A DNA stretch of 64,000 bases from CAZOWL01 sp964583605 (GCA_964583605.1 CAZOWL010000005.1:30834-94833), one strand, 5' to 3'. Counted from the stretch's first letter, positions 26,150 to 35,460 are shown. A program made the numbers and translations. The notes: generated by a model from the letters alone, not told the origin.

Positions 26150-26586
26150 CGCTCACTCTCGCACTGGGGTGCATTGCTCCGACACCGGCGCCATCGACCC
26201 GCCAACGCACCAACCGAATCGATGGTGAACGGCACGCCCGTACCGTGTTCGTCATGGGCGACACGCGGTGAGCCGCGCGACCCGGTAAGCGGTCCATTGA
26301 GCGGGGGACCCCCAGCACGATCCTCCGCCGAGGGACTCGGCCCAGAGGTGATGAAGAGTCAAGCTAGACCAAGCCGAATGGCTCGTCAACGGTATGGGAT
26401 TTGTCGAGCGGGCGTGGGATCGGCCTTGACGGCCGGAGAAGCAGCGATTGCCGTCGATTATCGTGGGAAAGAGTCAGAACTGGCAGCGTTCGCTGTGCGA
26501 GCCTTCGGCGGCGCCAATGTCAATCGTGGAGGGTCCGCGCAGCGGACCCTCCGGGTCATCATGTCAAGATCTGTGCACGACTAGGC
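26150..26586. other. Intergenic interval upstream of the RRM gene
   Basis: About 440 bp without a convincing gene. It presumably includes the leader and promoter of the RRM protein gene and ends with palindrome copy e at 26528-26552. Nothing else recognisable was seen. Confidence 0.5.
26528..26552. repeat. Extended palindrome GGAGGGTCCGC-GCA-mirror, copy e
   Basis: This copy of the short palindrome has perfect 11-bp arms (GGAGGGTCCGC) around a GCA loop, the longest in the family. It lies 35 bp beyond the stop of the lipoprotein gene, where it could act as a transcript 3' end. Confidence 0.88.
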
Positions 26587-26814
26587 CTAATACCCTTGAC
26601 GTTTCTCGTGCTGATCGACGGCGAGTCCGCCAAGCGCCCCGACGCCCGCGCCGATCAAGGCCCCTTTGCCGGCGTTCGCGTCGAGCGAGCCGATCGCCGC
26701 ACCAGTCGCTGCGCCAACCGCGGCACCGCTCGCCGTCCGCGATGCGGTCGTCGTGCCACAGCCGCTTAATACGAGAGAGATAAGCAAAATCAACAAAGCG
26801 GCCCAAGTTCTCAT
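26587..26814 (-). CDS. Small glycine-zipper lipoprotein
   Basis: A 75-residue lipoprotein. The signal peptide ends in LVLSGC (lipobox, Cys19). The mature part has repeated small-residue motifs, GAAVGAATGAAIG and GALIGAGVGALGG, which form glycine-zipper membrane helices as in the OsmB/YMGG-like lipoproteins. It may sit in the outer membrane and respond to envelope stress, by family analogy only. GGAG lies eight bases before the ATG. Confidence 0.85.
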   Translation of the reverse strand: MRTWAALLILLISLVLSGCGTTTASRTASGAAVGAATGAAIGSLDANAGKGALIGAGVGALGGLAVDQHEKRQGY

Positions 26815-26976
26815 CGTGTCTTCTCCACTATTCCGCCAATTTCAACGCCACCAGCCGATCCGGACGGCATGTCCTGCCCGTCCCGCCCCTCGCATACCAC
26901 GCGACAAGGACCCAACGTCGCACGGCGGAGAAGACGCGCAATCCCGCGTCGGCGCTCCCCAGCAGCCCCAGAGCCC

Positions 26977-27873
26977 TCAGAGCGACGCGGCCAGCCCTTC
27001 GCGCAGCGTCGGATAGGCCAAGTCAATCGCCAGCTCCTCGCGCAGCTTGCGATTGCTGAGGCGCCGGGACTCGCGCATGTAGGACTGCATGCCGGCCGAT
27101 AGCTGATCGGCCATCTCGGAGCGTGCGATGATGGGCGGTCGCGGCAGGCCGGCCGCATCGGCGACCTGGAAGAAATAGTCGGTCATGGTGCTCGGCTGAC
27201 CATCACAGACGTTGTAGACAGCGCCATCGACGCCGCGTTCCATCGCCGCGACAGCGACCTGGACCAGGTCCACAATGTGGATGCGATTGGAGAAAGGCGC
27301 CTCGCATTCCCTGACCAGCGGGAGACCCTGGCGGATCCGCTCGATCGGCAACCGGCCCGGACCATAGATACCGGCGACGCGCAGGATCACGAGCTCGCCT
27401 CCGCCCTCCCGGCTCCACCGCCGCAAGGCCTGCTCGGCGTCCCAGCGGCGACGCGCGCGGTCGGCCAGCGGCCGCACCGGCCAGGTCTCGTCAACCCACT
27501 CGCCGCCGCAATCCCCGTAGACGCCGGTGGTGCTGATATAGACGAGCCGCCTGGGCTGACCGAATCGAGCACATCCGGCGAGGAGGCGGCGCGTGAGACG
27601 ATCCTCGACACCCTGCGCCGGCGGCGGGGCGCAGTGGAAGAGGCGCCGGCCCGCAAGGGGCAGACCACCCAGGTCATCGACGCCCAGATCCAACACGGCG
27701 GCCGGGATGCCCGTGTCGGCCAGCGCCTGACGGCTGGCCTCGCTGCGCACGATCCCGAGCACCTTGGCACCCCGACCGAGGTACTCGCGCGCCACGCGCG
27801 AGCCGGTATAGCCGCAACCGAGGATGACCAGCTCCGGATCCAAGGCTTGGGGCACCGGATCAGCGAGGCTCAT
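26977..27873 (-). CDS. NAD-dependent epimerase/dehydratase-like protein (extended SDR, YeeZ type)
   Basis: A 298-residue protein with an N-terminal dinucleotide-binding segment LVILGCGYTGSRVAREYL and an YISTTGVYGD segment, typical of the YeeZ-like extended SDR group. The substrate is unknown. Its ATG overlaps the hemD stop by four bases (ATGA), so it is the third gene of a hemC-hemD operon. A role in tetrapyrrole metabolism is suggested only by this linkage. Confidence 0.85.
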   Translation of the reverse strand: MSLADPVPQALDPELVILGCGYTGSRVAREYLGRGAKVLGIVRSEASRQALADTGIPAAVLDLGVDDLGGLPLAGRRLFHCAPPPAQGVEDRLTRRLLAGCARFGQPRRLVYISTTGVYGDCGGEWVDETWPVRPLADRARRRWDAEQALRRWSREGGGELVILRVAGIYGPGRLPIERIRQGLPLVRECEAPFSNRIHIVDLVQVAVAAMERGVDGAVYNVCDGQPSTMTDYFFQVADAAGLPRPPIIARSEMADQLSAGMQSYMRESRRLSNRKLREELAIDLAYPTLREGLAASL

Positions 27874-28667
27874 CGCGATTCGCCCCGGTATTCGCCCCGG
27901 TATTCGCCCAGGTGCGCGGCGACCGCGCCGCAGGCCTCGAGTATGGCCTCGTCATCGGCGCGCGCGGCGACCCGGACCGACGCGAAGCCCAGCCGCCGCG
28001 CGAGCTCGCCGGTGCGCTCACTGACGACGATCAGGGGCGTCGCGACCAGCGCCGCGCGCCCCACCGGACCGACCAGCGCGACAAGATTCTGCAGGACCTC
28101 ATCACTGGTCGCCATCGCGATCTGCACCTCGTGCGACCAGCGCGCGACGAGCGCCCCGACGTCGGCGCTCGGCGCGACACGTCGATAGACCTCGGCATAG
28201 CGCACCTCGGCGCCACGCTGCGCCAGCGTCTCACCGAGCAGGGCCCGCCCGCCGTCACCGCGCACGATGAGCACGCGCTGGCCGCGCATGTCGGCCAGCT
28301 CCGGCAACGCCAGCAAGGTCTCGCTGTCATAGCGGCCCGCCGGCACCAGGTCCGGCGCGCGCCCGGCCTCGCTCAAGGCCCGGGCCGTAGCCTGACCGAC
28401 GGCGGCGATGCGCGCTGCAGAGGGGAGCTCGCCGGACGGGAACAGAGGCCCGCCATGCACGACGGCGTTGCGACTGATGAAGATGAGCAGATCCCACGGC
28501 TCGGCGAGCAGCTGCCGTTGCGTCTCACCATCCTCGAGGGGCTCGATCGCGAGCGCCGGGAGACGCACCGCGCGTCCGCCTGCCGACTCGATCAGGGCAC
28601 AGAGGTGCTCGGCCTGCTCGGCCGGACGCGTCACCAGGACGCCTGCGCCGCTCAGCCTGACGGCCAT
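27870..28667 (-). CDS. hemD: Uroporphyrinogen-III synthase
   Basis: A 265-residue enzyme that cyclises hydroxymethylbilane to uroporphyrinogen III, the shared precursor of haem, sirohaem and bacteriochlorophyll. Sequence is poorly conserved across the family; the LVTRPAEQAEHL N-terminus, ISRNAVVHG segment and position two bases after hemC support it. The C-terminus ends in GEYRGEYRGESR, encoded by three tandem 12-bp units (27878-27913), apparently a local duplication at the 3' end. Confidence 0.9.
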   Translation of the reverse strand: MAVRLSGAGVLVTRPAEQAEHLCALIESAGGRAVRLPALAIEPLEDGETQRQLLAEPWDLLIFISRNAVVHGGPLFPSGELPSAARIAAVGQATARALSEAGRAPDLVPAGRYDSETLLALPELADMRGQRVLIVRGDGGRALLGETLAQRGAEVRYAEVYRRVAPSADVGALVARWSHEVQIAMATSDEVLQNLVALVGPVGRAALVATPLIVVSERTGELARRLGFASVRVAARADDEAILEACGAVAAHLGEYRGEYRGESR

Positions 28668-28669
28668 GC

Positions 28670-29596
28670 TCAGGCCTCCTGCAGCGCGGCGAGGATCTCC
28701 GCGGCCCCTTGCGCCAAGAGATCTTCAGCGACGTCCGCGCCGATGGACTCGGCCGCATCGGACGGGCCGTGCCGCTCGGCGCGCAGCACCCGGCCGCCGT
28801 CCGGCGTCCCGACGAGACCACGCAGGTGGAGCTCTGCGCCCGCAAGCTCCGCATGGCCCGCGATGGGGACCTGACAGCCGCCGTGCAGACGCGCGTTCAT
28901 GGCCCGCTCCGCCCGCACACGCGCTGCGGTATCGGCGTGATGCAGCGGCTCGATCAGGGCCCGGACGCGCTCGTCCCCTTCCCGGCACTCGATGCCGATC
29001 GCGCCCTGCCCGATCGCCGGCAGACTGTCTTGCGTCGTCATCCGCGCGCGTATCCGCTCCGCGAAGCCGAGCCTCATCAGACCGGCCGCGGCGAGCACGA
29101 TGGCGTCATACTCACCGCGGTCGAGCCGGGCGAGGCGTGTGTTGACGTTTCCGCGCAGCGGCTCGATGACCAGGTCCGGGCGGCGGGCCACGATCTGGCA
29201 CTGCCGACGCAGGCTCGATGTGCCCACCCGCGCACCATGGGGTAGCTCATCGAAGCTCGCGTGCTGATTCGAGACAAAGGCGTCGCGCGGATCCTCGCGC
29301 TCCATGATGACCGGCAGATGCAGGCCGACCGGGAAATCGACCGGCACGTCCTTCATCGAGTGCACTGCGATATCCGCCGTACCATCGAGCAATCCCTGCT
29401 CGAGCTCCTTCACGAACAATCCCTTGCCACCAACCTTCGCCAAAGGCGCATCGAGGATCTTGTCCCCCTTGGTGGTCATGCCGATGATCTCGACGACGAG
29501 GTAGCGGTGGAACGCGCGCAGCGTCGCGGCCACATGCTCGGCCTGCCAAACGGCCAGCGGGGACTTGCGGGTGGCGATGCGGAGGGTCTGGGACAT
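28670..29596 (-). CDS. hemC: Porphobilinogen deaminase (hydroxymethylbilane synthase)
   Basis: A 308-residue enzyme that condenses four porphobilinogens. Family segments: RIATRKSPLAVWQAEHV at the start, a KGLFVKELEQGLLDG stretch, HSMKDVP, and GTSSLRRQCQ. The Cys in LHGGCQVP carries the dipyrromethane cofactor. It heads the hemC-hemD-SDR operon, transcribed leftward, divergent from the ccm operon. The ribosome-binding site is weak. Confidence 0.95.
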   Translation of the reverse strand: MSQTLRIATRKSPLAVWQAEHVAATLRAFHRYLVVEIIGMTTKGDKILDAPLAKVGGKGLFVKELEQGLLDGTADIAVHSMKDVPVDFPVGLHLPVIMEREDPRDAFVSNQHASFDELPHGARVGTSSLRRQCQIVARRPDLVIEPLRGNVNTRLARLDRGEYDAIVLAAAGLMRLGFAERIRARMTTQDSLPAIGQGAIGIECREGDERVRALIEPLHHADTAARVRAERAMNARLHGGCQVPIAGHAELAGAELHLRGLVGTPDGGRVLRAERHGPSDAAESIGADVAEDLLAQGAAEILAALQEA

Positions 29597-30044
29597 GGAG
29601 CATTACCGAAAAAAGACGTAAAGCTACACCCGCTCCGGGGCGGGGGCAAATAGCGGCGCGGCTCGCCGTCATGACCTCTTCAAGGCCCCGACCGCCGGCT
29701 GGGCCGGCCACGCAGTCCAGAAGGCCATCCGCTCGCAGCGGCCTCGGATCAGTAGTCGACTGATTATCCTAAAAAAATCCGCCCCGCGGCGGGGCTCTCG
29801 GGCAGGATACCCTCACGCCCGAGCGCCGCGGCCCTGTCCGCCAGACTCTACACCACCGTTCGGCCTGCCGTCGAACCATATGCACCGTGCCGGTTGTGCG
29901 AAGTCGCCTCAACCAGTATCGTTGCGCGGCTTGAGGTGTACCGGAACCCAACGAAGACGGGCAACCGGGTCGGGCGACGAGACCGCACCAAGGCGCTCGC
30001 GCCGTCCGCCACGCCCGCAGCCAGCATTGCACGCCCTCTCACCT
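29597..30044. other. Divergent hemC-ccmA intergenic region
   Basis: About 450 bp that should contain the promoters of both the hem and ccm operons. It holds an intrinsic terminator pointing leftward (29771-29795) with a second hairpin just before it (29797-29823), suggesting a small leftward transcript in this gap. A 6-bp inverted repeat (CCTCAA/TTGAGG) lies at about 29908-29935. Confidence 0.5.
29771..29795 (-). terminator. Intrinsic terminator, leftward
   Basis: On the minus strand GCCCC-GCCGC-GGGGC forms a 5-bp stem, followed after GGA by seven T residues. A second stem, CTCGGGC with GCCCGAG (29797-29823), immediately precedes it. There is no protein gene ending here, so it may end a small RNA or an antisense transcript of the ccm leader. 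Confidence 0.6.
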
Positions 30045-30668
30045 ATGCTCGAGGTTGCCGATCTTTCGTGCCGACGCGGAGACCGTCGCCTGTTCTCTGC
30101 GCTCAGCTTCCGGCTCGACGCCGGCACGCTGCTCCATGTCCGGGGATGCAACGGCAGCGGCAAGACGACGCTCTTGCGCGCACTCTGTGGGCTGCTGCTC
30201 CCCGATGGCGGCGCGATCCGCTGGCAAGGCGCAGAGATTCGCGCGCTCGGCGACGAGTATCATCGTGACCTCCTCTATTTCGGCCATCTGAACGGTATCA
30301 AGGGCGATCTTACCGGCGTCGAGAATCTGCGTGTGGCGGCATTGCTCGCCGGCAGCGACATCGACGAGACAGCACTCTGGAGGGCACTCGGCGAGATGGG
30401 TCTACACGGCTTCGAGGACCTACCGAGCAAGGTGCTCTCGCAGGGTCAGAAGAAACGCGTGGCTTTGGCCCGCCTGCTGATCAGCAAGGCGCCGCTGTGG
30501 ATCCTCGATGAGCCCTTCACAGCGCTCGACGTGGATGCGGTAGCGCTTTTGCAGCAGCTGATTGCGGACCATGTCGGCCGCGGCGGGCTGGCCGTCTTGA
30601 CGACCCATCAGGAGGTCCCGCTGACGGCTGGTCAGATCCAGCGGCTCGATCTGGGGTCTGAGCTCTAG
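30045..30668 (+). CDS. ccmA: Cytochrome c biogenesis ATP-binding export protein CcmA
   Basis: A 207-residue ABC ATPase of cytochrome c maturation system I. Walker A is GCNGSGKTTLLRA near residue 35, the signature is LSQGQKKRVALARL, and Walker B is LWILDEPF. With CcmB it forms the transporter module needed to release holo-CcmE. It is first in the ccmABCDEFGHI operon and is followed three bases later by ccmB. Confidence 0.95.
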   Translation: MLEVADLSCRRGDRRLFSALSFRLDAGTLLHVRGCNGSGKTTLLRALCGLLLPDGGAIRWQGAEIRALGDEYHRDLLYFGHLNGIKGDLTGVENLRVAALLAGSDIDETALWRALGEMGLHGFEDLPSKVLSQGQKKRVALARLLISKAPLWILDEPFTALDVDAVALLQQLIADHVGRGGLAVLTTHQEVPLTAGQIQRLDLGSEL

Positions 30669-30671
30669 ACC

Positions 30672-31343
30672 ATGGGGCGCGCCTTCCTCTGCATCCTGCG
30701 CCGCGACATCACGCTGGCGCTGCGCCGGCGCACCGACGTATTGACGACCCTCTTCTTCTTCGTGATCGTCGTCAGCCTGTTCCCCTTCGGCGTCGGCAGC
30801 GAGAAGGAGATCCTGCGCCGACTCGGACCCGGTGTCGTCTGGGTGGCCGCCCTGCTCGCATCCATGCTCGCGCTCGAGCGCCTCTTTGCCGCCGACCACG
30901 AAGACGGCACGCTCGAGCAGATGCTGTTGACACAGCACCCGCTCTCGCTCTTGGTCCTGGGCAAGGTCTGCGCGCATTGGCTGTTGACCGGACTGCCGGT
31001 GGTCTTGATTGCACCGCTGATCGGCATGCAATATTACTTATCAGAGACAGCGATTTGGGTGATGATGTTGGCCTTGCTCGCGGGTACGCCGGTGCTGAGT
31101 CTCCTCGGCGCCATTGGTGCGGCCCTGACGCTCGGCCTGCGCGGCGGTGGGATCCTGCTCTCGCTGCTGATCCTACCGCTCTATGTGCCCGTGCTGGTCT
31201 ATGGGTCCGGTGCCGTGGCGGTCGGCGGCACGGCACCGGCCGAGACTCAGCCCTACTTCTATCTACTGGGGGCCTTCTTGGTACTTGCCCTGCTGTTCGC
31301 GCCGCTGGCCTCGGCCGTGGCGCTACGCATCTCGCTCGAATAG
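30672..31343 (+). CDS. ccmB: Heme exporter protein CcmB
   Basis: A 223-residue inner-membrane protein with six hydrophobic helices. N-terminal FLCILRRDITLALRRR and the block LAADHEDGTLEQMLL (here FAADHEDGTLEQMLLTQ) are family marks. It is the membrane partner of CcmA. Confidence 0.95.
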   Translation: MGRAFLCILRRDITLALRRRTDVLTTLFFFVIVVSLFPFGVGSEKEILRRLGPGVVWVAALLASMLALERLFAADHEDGTLEQMLLTQHPLSLLVLGKVCAHWLLTGLPVVLIAPLIGMQYYLSETAIWVMMLALLAGTPVLSLLGAIGAALTLGLRGGGILLSLLILPLYVPVLVYGSGAVAVGGTAPAETQPYFYLLGAFLVLALLFAPLASAVALRISLE

Positions 31344-31370
31344 GCTCACCGACGGCCGCTAGGTATCGCC

Positions 31371-32129
31371 ATGAAGGTCAATTGGTTCAAATATGCCGCC
31401 CCAGCCAATTTCTATCCGCTGGCCGGCTACCTCGTCCCGGTCTTCGCGGTGCTCGCGGCCGCGGCCATCCTGCTCGGCCTCTATTGGGGGTTCTTCGAGA
31501 CACCGTCGCAGCTCGGCGGGACGAATCCGCAGAAGGAGTACTACCGCATCATCTTCATCCATGTGCCGGTCGCCTGGATGTCGATGTGGCTCTATCTGGT
31601 GATGGCCGGCTGGAGCGCGGTCGGACTCGTGTTCAATACGCGCCTCTCGTACATGATGGCCAATGCCGTCGCGCCGACGGGGACCATCTTCACCTTTCTC
31701 GCGTTGTGGACAGGCGCGCTATGGGGGCGGCCGAGCTGGGGCACCTACTGGGATTGGGACCCGCGACTGACCTCGGAGCTGATCCTGTTCTTCCTCTATA
31801 TCGGCTATCTCGCGTTGCACTCGGCGATCGACGACACGCGTCGCGCGGACAAGGCCGCCGCACTGTTGGCCATCGTCGGCCTGGTCTGCGTGCCAGTGAT
31901 CTTCTGGTCGATCAACTGCCCCGATCCGAATCAGTGCGCGGCCCTCCATCAACGCTCGTCGCTCGCCGAGATGGAGTCCAATATCCTGTTTGCGATGCTG
32001 ACCGTCACCTTTGGCTTTTGGATGTATTCCTTTGCCACCGCCTTCGCGCGGCTGCGGGGCATCATCCTGAGCCGTGACGCCGAGTCGACCTGGGTCCAGG
32101 AGCTGGCCGCGAAGGAGGTCCGCGTATGA
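31371..32129 (+). CDS. ccmC: Heme-handling protein CcmC
   Basis: A 252-residue membrane protein with six helices and the tryptophan-rich WGTYWDWDPRLTSELIL motif facing the periplasm, which holds haem between conserved histidines before attachment to CcmE. It overlaps ccmD by four bases. Confidence 0.95.
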   Translation: MKVNWFKYAAPANFYPLAGYLVPVFAVLAAAAILLGLYWGFFETPSQLGGTNPQKEYYRIIFIHVPVAWMSMWLYLVMAGWSAVGLVFNTRLSYMMANAVAPTGTIFTFLALWTGALWGRPSWGTYWDWDPRLTSELILFFLYIGYLALHSAIDDTRRADKAAALLAIVGLVCVPVIFWSINCPDPNQCAALHQRSSLAEMESNILFAMLTVTFGFWMYSFATAFARLRGIILSRDAESTWVQELAAKEVRV

Positions 32130-32296
32130 GGGAATTCCTCGTTCAGGGCGGCTATGCCTTCTATGTGTGGGGGGCCTATGGCGTGACCCTGATCCTGCTG
32201 GCACTCGAAGCCATATTCCTCGCCCGCCAGCGGCGAACCATTTTGGCCCGCCTCGGTCGATTAGTCCGGATGCGAGCCAACAGAGGTAATCGATGA
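32126..32296 (+). CDS. ccmD: Heme exporter protein CcmD
   Basis: A 56-residue protein too short for most gene finders. It begins MREFLVQGGYAFYVWGAYG, the standard CcmD start, followed by one membrane helix and a basic cytoplasmic tail rich in arginine. It helps release haem-loaded CcmE from CcmABC. It overlaps ccmC at its start and ccmE at its end, by four bases each. Confidence 0.93.
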   Translation: MREFLVQGGYAFYVWGAYGVTLILLALEAIFLARQRRTILARLGRLVRMRANRGNR

Positions 32297-32748
32297 AAGC
32301 CCGAACCAAGCGTCTCCTCTTCGTCGGCCTCGCCGTCGGCGGCGTCGGCGTGGCCGCGGCGATGGCCATCACCGCCTTGCAGAGCAACATCTCGTACTTT
32401 TTTAGCCCATCGCAGGTGCTAGCCGACGAGGCGCCACGCGATCGGGTCTTCCGGATCGGTGGGCTCGTCGAGGACGGCACGATCGCGCGTCAGGCCGACG
32501 GGCTGACCGTCCAGTTTTCAGTCACCGACAACGCCGAGCGCGTGCTGGTGAGCTACACGGGGATCCTGCCGGACCTGTTCGGTGCCGGCCAAGGTGTCGT
32601 CGCGCGGGGACGTCTAGGAACCGACGGCACCTTCTATGCCGAGGAGGTGCTCGCCAAGCACGATGAGGCCTATATGCCGCCTGAAGTCGCCGCGACCCTG
32701 CATACGGCTGACAACAGCGAGCTGATCGAGACGGTGCGCGCGCAATGA
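32293..32748 (+). CDS. ccmE: Heme chaperone CcmE
   Basis: A 151-residue membrane-anchored periplasmic chaperone that carries haem covalently. The haem-binding histidine is His123 in VLAKHDEAYMPPEV. One N-terminal helix precedes an OB-fold domain. The start overlaps ccmD and the end overlaps ccmF by four bases. Confidence 0.96.
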   Translation: MKARTKRLLFVGLAVGGVGVAAAMAITALQSNISYFFSPSQVLADEAPRDRVFRIGGLVEDGTIARQADGLTVQFSVTDNAERVLVSYTGILPDLFGAGQGVVARGRLGTDGTFYAEEVLAKHDEAYMPPEVAATLHTADNSELIETVRAQ

Positions 32749-34730
32749 TCCCCGAGCTCGGCCACTTCGCCCTCATCCTGGCCCTGGCCCTGGCCTTGGT
32801 GCAGTCGACCATCCCGCTTGTCGGGTCCTTCAACGGCAATCGCAATTGGATGGACTCGGCCCGACCACTGGCCTACGGGCAGCTTGTCTTCCTCGCCATG
32901 TCCTTCTCGGCCCTAGTGCAGGCCTTTCTCGCCGACGATTTCTCGGTCGTCTACGCCGCGACGAACTCCAATAGCCTGCTGCCGGATATCTACAAGGTCT
33001 CCGCGGTCTGGGGTGCCCATGAAGGCTCGCTGCTGTTATGGGCGCTCTTCCTCGGCGTCTGGTCCGCCTGTGTCGCGGCCTTCAGCCGCTCGCTCCCGCT
33101 GCCGATGGTGGCGCGCACGCTGGCCGTTCTCGGGATGGTCAGCGTCGGCTTTCTCCTCTTCATGCTGCTGACCTCCAACCCCTTCGAGCGCATCTTTCCC
33201 GGGCCGCCCGATGGCCGCGATCTGAACCCGCTCTTGCAGGACCCGGGCCTCGCGATCCATCCACCGATGCTGTACCTGGGCTATGTCGGCTTCTCCGTCG
33301 CATTTGCCTTTGCCATCGCCGCGCTGATGGGTGGCAAGCTCGATGCGGCCTGGGCGCGCTGGTCGCGACCCTGGACGACGGTGGCCTGGGTGTTTCTTAC
33401 GATCGGCATCGCGCTCGGGAGCTGGTGGGCCTACTACGAGCTCGGCTGGGGCGGATGGTGGTTCTGGGATCCGGTCGAGAATGCCTCCTTGATGCCATGG
33501 ATCGTCGGTACTGCGCTGATGCACTCACTCGCCGTCACAGAGAAGCGCGGCGCCTTCAAGAGCTGGACCGTGCTCCTGGCGCTGACGGCCTTCTCGTTGA
33601 GCCTGCTCGGCACCTTCCTGGTCCGCTCCGGGGTCCTGACTTCGGTGCATGCCTTCGCCACTGACCCGACCCGTGGCGTCTTCATCCTCGCATTCCTCGC
33701 CGTCGTGATCGGCGGCTCCCTGGCCCTCTACGCCTGGCGCGCCCCGGCGGTTTCGGGTGGCGGCCGTTTCGCCTTGGTCTCGCGCGAGAGCTTCCTGCTA
33801 GCCAACAACCTGCTGCTGGTCCTGCTCACAGCGCTCGTGCTGCTCGGCACCTTGGCCCCGCTCATCTACGAGGCCATGGGCTGGGGTAAGATCTCGGTCG
33901 GTTTTCCCTGGTTCAACAAGATGTTCCTTGCAATCACCCCCTTCCTCGCCCTCGCGCTCGGCATAGGCATGCTCACACGCTGGAAGCAGGACGATACGAC
34001 GCGCCTCATCCGGCAACTGCGCGTGGCGCTCGTCCTGAGCGGGGCGGTGCTCGTCGTCTCCGCGTGGCCGGCGCTGGCCGACGGTCACCCGTGGGTACCG
34101 ATCGGCCTGGCACTGTCCGTCTGGGTGCTGGCGTCGCACGTGACGAGCCTCGCCGAACGGCTGCGCAATAAGGCACGGCTCGGCGGGCTGCGCGGGGAGC
34201 TCGGCGGTCACAGCCGCAGCTACTACGGCATGTGGGTCGCACACATCGGGGTCGCCGTATTCGCCGTCGGTATCACGATGGTGGCAAGCTTTGAGATCGA
34301 GAAGGATGTCCGCATGTCGCCCGGCGATCGGGTCGAGGCGGCTGGCTACCAGTTCCAGTTCGAGGGCACACAACCCGTCTCCGGGCCCAACTTCAACGCC
34401 CGGCAGGGCCAGGTCTTGGTGTTCGACGGCGAGCGGCAGGTAACGGTGCTGAGGCCTGAGAAACGGACCTATCTCGCCAGCTCTCAGACGATGACCGAGG
34501 CCGCGATCGACGCCGGCCTCTTCCGTGACATCTATGTCTCGCTAGGCGAGCCAATAGAAGGTGATGACTGGAGCCTCCGCATCTACTACAAACCTTACGT
34601 CCGCTGGATCTGGCTCGGCGCCATCTTCATGGCCATTGGCGGGGTCCTGGCCGTAACGGATCGCCGCTACCGGACCGCAGCAGCCCGAGCGACACAGGCG
34701 CCGGCCGCTATCGGCACCGCCGAGGCCTGA
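32745..34730 (+). CDS. ccmF: Cytochrome c heme lyase subunit CcmF
   Basis: A 661-residue polytopic membrane protein with the WGGWWFWDPVENASLMPW haem-handling motif near residue 240, and more than ten hydrophobic helices. With CcmH and CcmI it transfers haem from CcmE to apocytochromes. A large periplasmic domain lies toward the C-terminus (about residues 520-620). Confidence 0.96.
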   Translation: MIPELGHFALILALALALVQSTIPLVGSFNGNRNWMDSARPLAYGQLVFLAMSFSALVQAFLADDFSVVYAATNSNSLLPDIYKVSAVWGAHEGSLLLWALFLGVWSACVAAFSRSLPLPMVARTLAVLGMVSVGFLLFMLLTSNPFERIFPGPPDGRDLNPLLQDPGLAIHPPMLYLGYVGFSVAFAFAIAALMGGKLDAAWARWSRPWTTVAWVFLTIGIALGSWWAYYELGWGGWWFWDPVENASLMPWIVGTALMHSLAVTEKRGAFKSWTVLLALTAFSLSLLGTFLVRSGVLTSVHAFATDPTRGVFILAFLAVVIGGSLALYAWRAPAVSGGGRFALVSRESFLLANNLLLVLLTALVLLGTLAPLIYEAMGWGKISVGFPWFNKMFLAITPFLALALGIGMLTRWKQDDTTRLIRQLRVALVLSGAVLVVSAWPALADGHPWVPIGLALSVWVLASHVTSLAERLRNKARLGGLRGELGGHSRSYYGMWVAHIGVAVFAVGITMVASFEIEKDVRMSPGDRVEAAGYQFQFEGTQPVSGPNFNARQGQVLVFDGERQVTVLRPEKRTYLASSQTMTEAAIDAGLFRDIYVSLGEPIEGDDWSLRIYYKPYVRWIWLGAIFMAIGGVLAVTDRRYRTAAARATQAPAAIGTAEA

Positions 34731-34766
34731 GTAACGATTCAACAACAAGTGCTACAACCTTTTGAT

Positions 34767-34843
34767 CTACGAAACACACGAAACACGCGGAAATGGATGA
34801 GCTGGACAGGCGGCTCTTTTTCGTGTGTTTCGCTTTTTTCGTA
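34767..34843. repeat. Long imperfect hairpin between ccmF and ccmG
   Basis: Perfect 14-bp arms CGAAACACACGAAA (34770-34783) and TTTCGTGTGTTTCG (34819-34832), with outer partial pairing of CTACGAAA against TTTTTTCGTAG. The element lies in the only long gap of the operon (34731-34896) and may lower expression of downstream genes. Similar CTACGAAA-type elements are common between genes in Proteobacteria. Confidence 0.75.
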
Positions 34844-34896
34844 GTGATCTCTGTTGGCCACAACGTTCAGCTTGCTTTTGAACGGCTCCTAAGTCT

Positions 34897-35460
34897 ATGC
34901 GACAGCTCTGGTCTAAGACACTCACCTATCTGACCCCCCTGGCCCTGTTCGTCGTGCTCGTCGGCTTTCTCGGCTATGGCCTCACGACCGATCCGAGGAA
35001 GGTCCCCTCGCCGCTGATCGGCAAGTCGATACCTGACTTTGTGCTGCCGGCACTGGCCGATCCCGAGCGCCAGGTCACGCAAGAGGATCTCAAGGGGACC
35101 ATTTCGCTCGTCAATGTCTGGGCATCCTGGTGCCCATCCTGCCGGGCCGAGCACCGCACCCTGATGACCCTCGCCCGAGAAGGCCAAGGCCCCGGCGGCT
35201 TTCAGATCGTCGGGCTGAACTGGAAAGACGATCGCCAGCAGGCGCTGGACATGCTGCGCCTATTCGGCGACCCCTATGTCCTGAACGCGTTCGACCCGGA
35301 CAACCGGGTCGGCCTCCATTTCGGCGTCTATGGCGCGCCCGAGACCTTCGTCATCGACCGTCACGGGATCATCCGCTACAAGCACATCGGCCCGGTCGAC
35401 ACGCAGGTCTGGGAGAAGACCCTAGAGCCCCTAGTACAACAACTCAAAGCAGAAAGCTGA
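34897..35460 (+). CDS. ccmG: Thiol:disulfide interchange protein CcmG/DsbE
   Basis: A 187-residue membrane-tethered thioredoxin-like protein with the active site WASWCPSC (Cys79 and Cys82). One N-terminal helix anchors it to the inner membrane. It reduces the apocytochrome or CcmH cysteines so haem can be attached. It overlaps ccmH by one base. Confidence 0.95.
   Translation: MRQLWSKTLTYLTPLALFVVLVGFLGYGLTTDPRKVPSPLIGKSIPDFVLPALADPERQVTQEDLKGTISLVNVWASWCPSCRAEHRTLMTLAREGQGPGGFQIVGLNWKDDRQQALDMLRLFGDPYVLNAFDPDNRVGLHFGVYGAPETFVIDRHGIIRYKHIGPVDTQVWEKTLEPLVQQLKAES

Noticed and set aside
29769..30032. A tRNA-like or small protein gene in the hemC-ccmA gap
   Set aside because: The arms do not form a cloverleaf, no T-loop GTTCGAA is placed correctly, and the frame lacks protein-like composition; only the terminator is supported.
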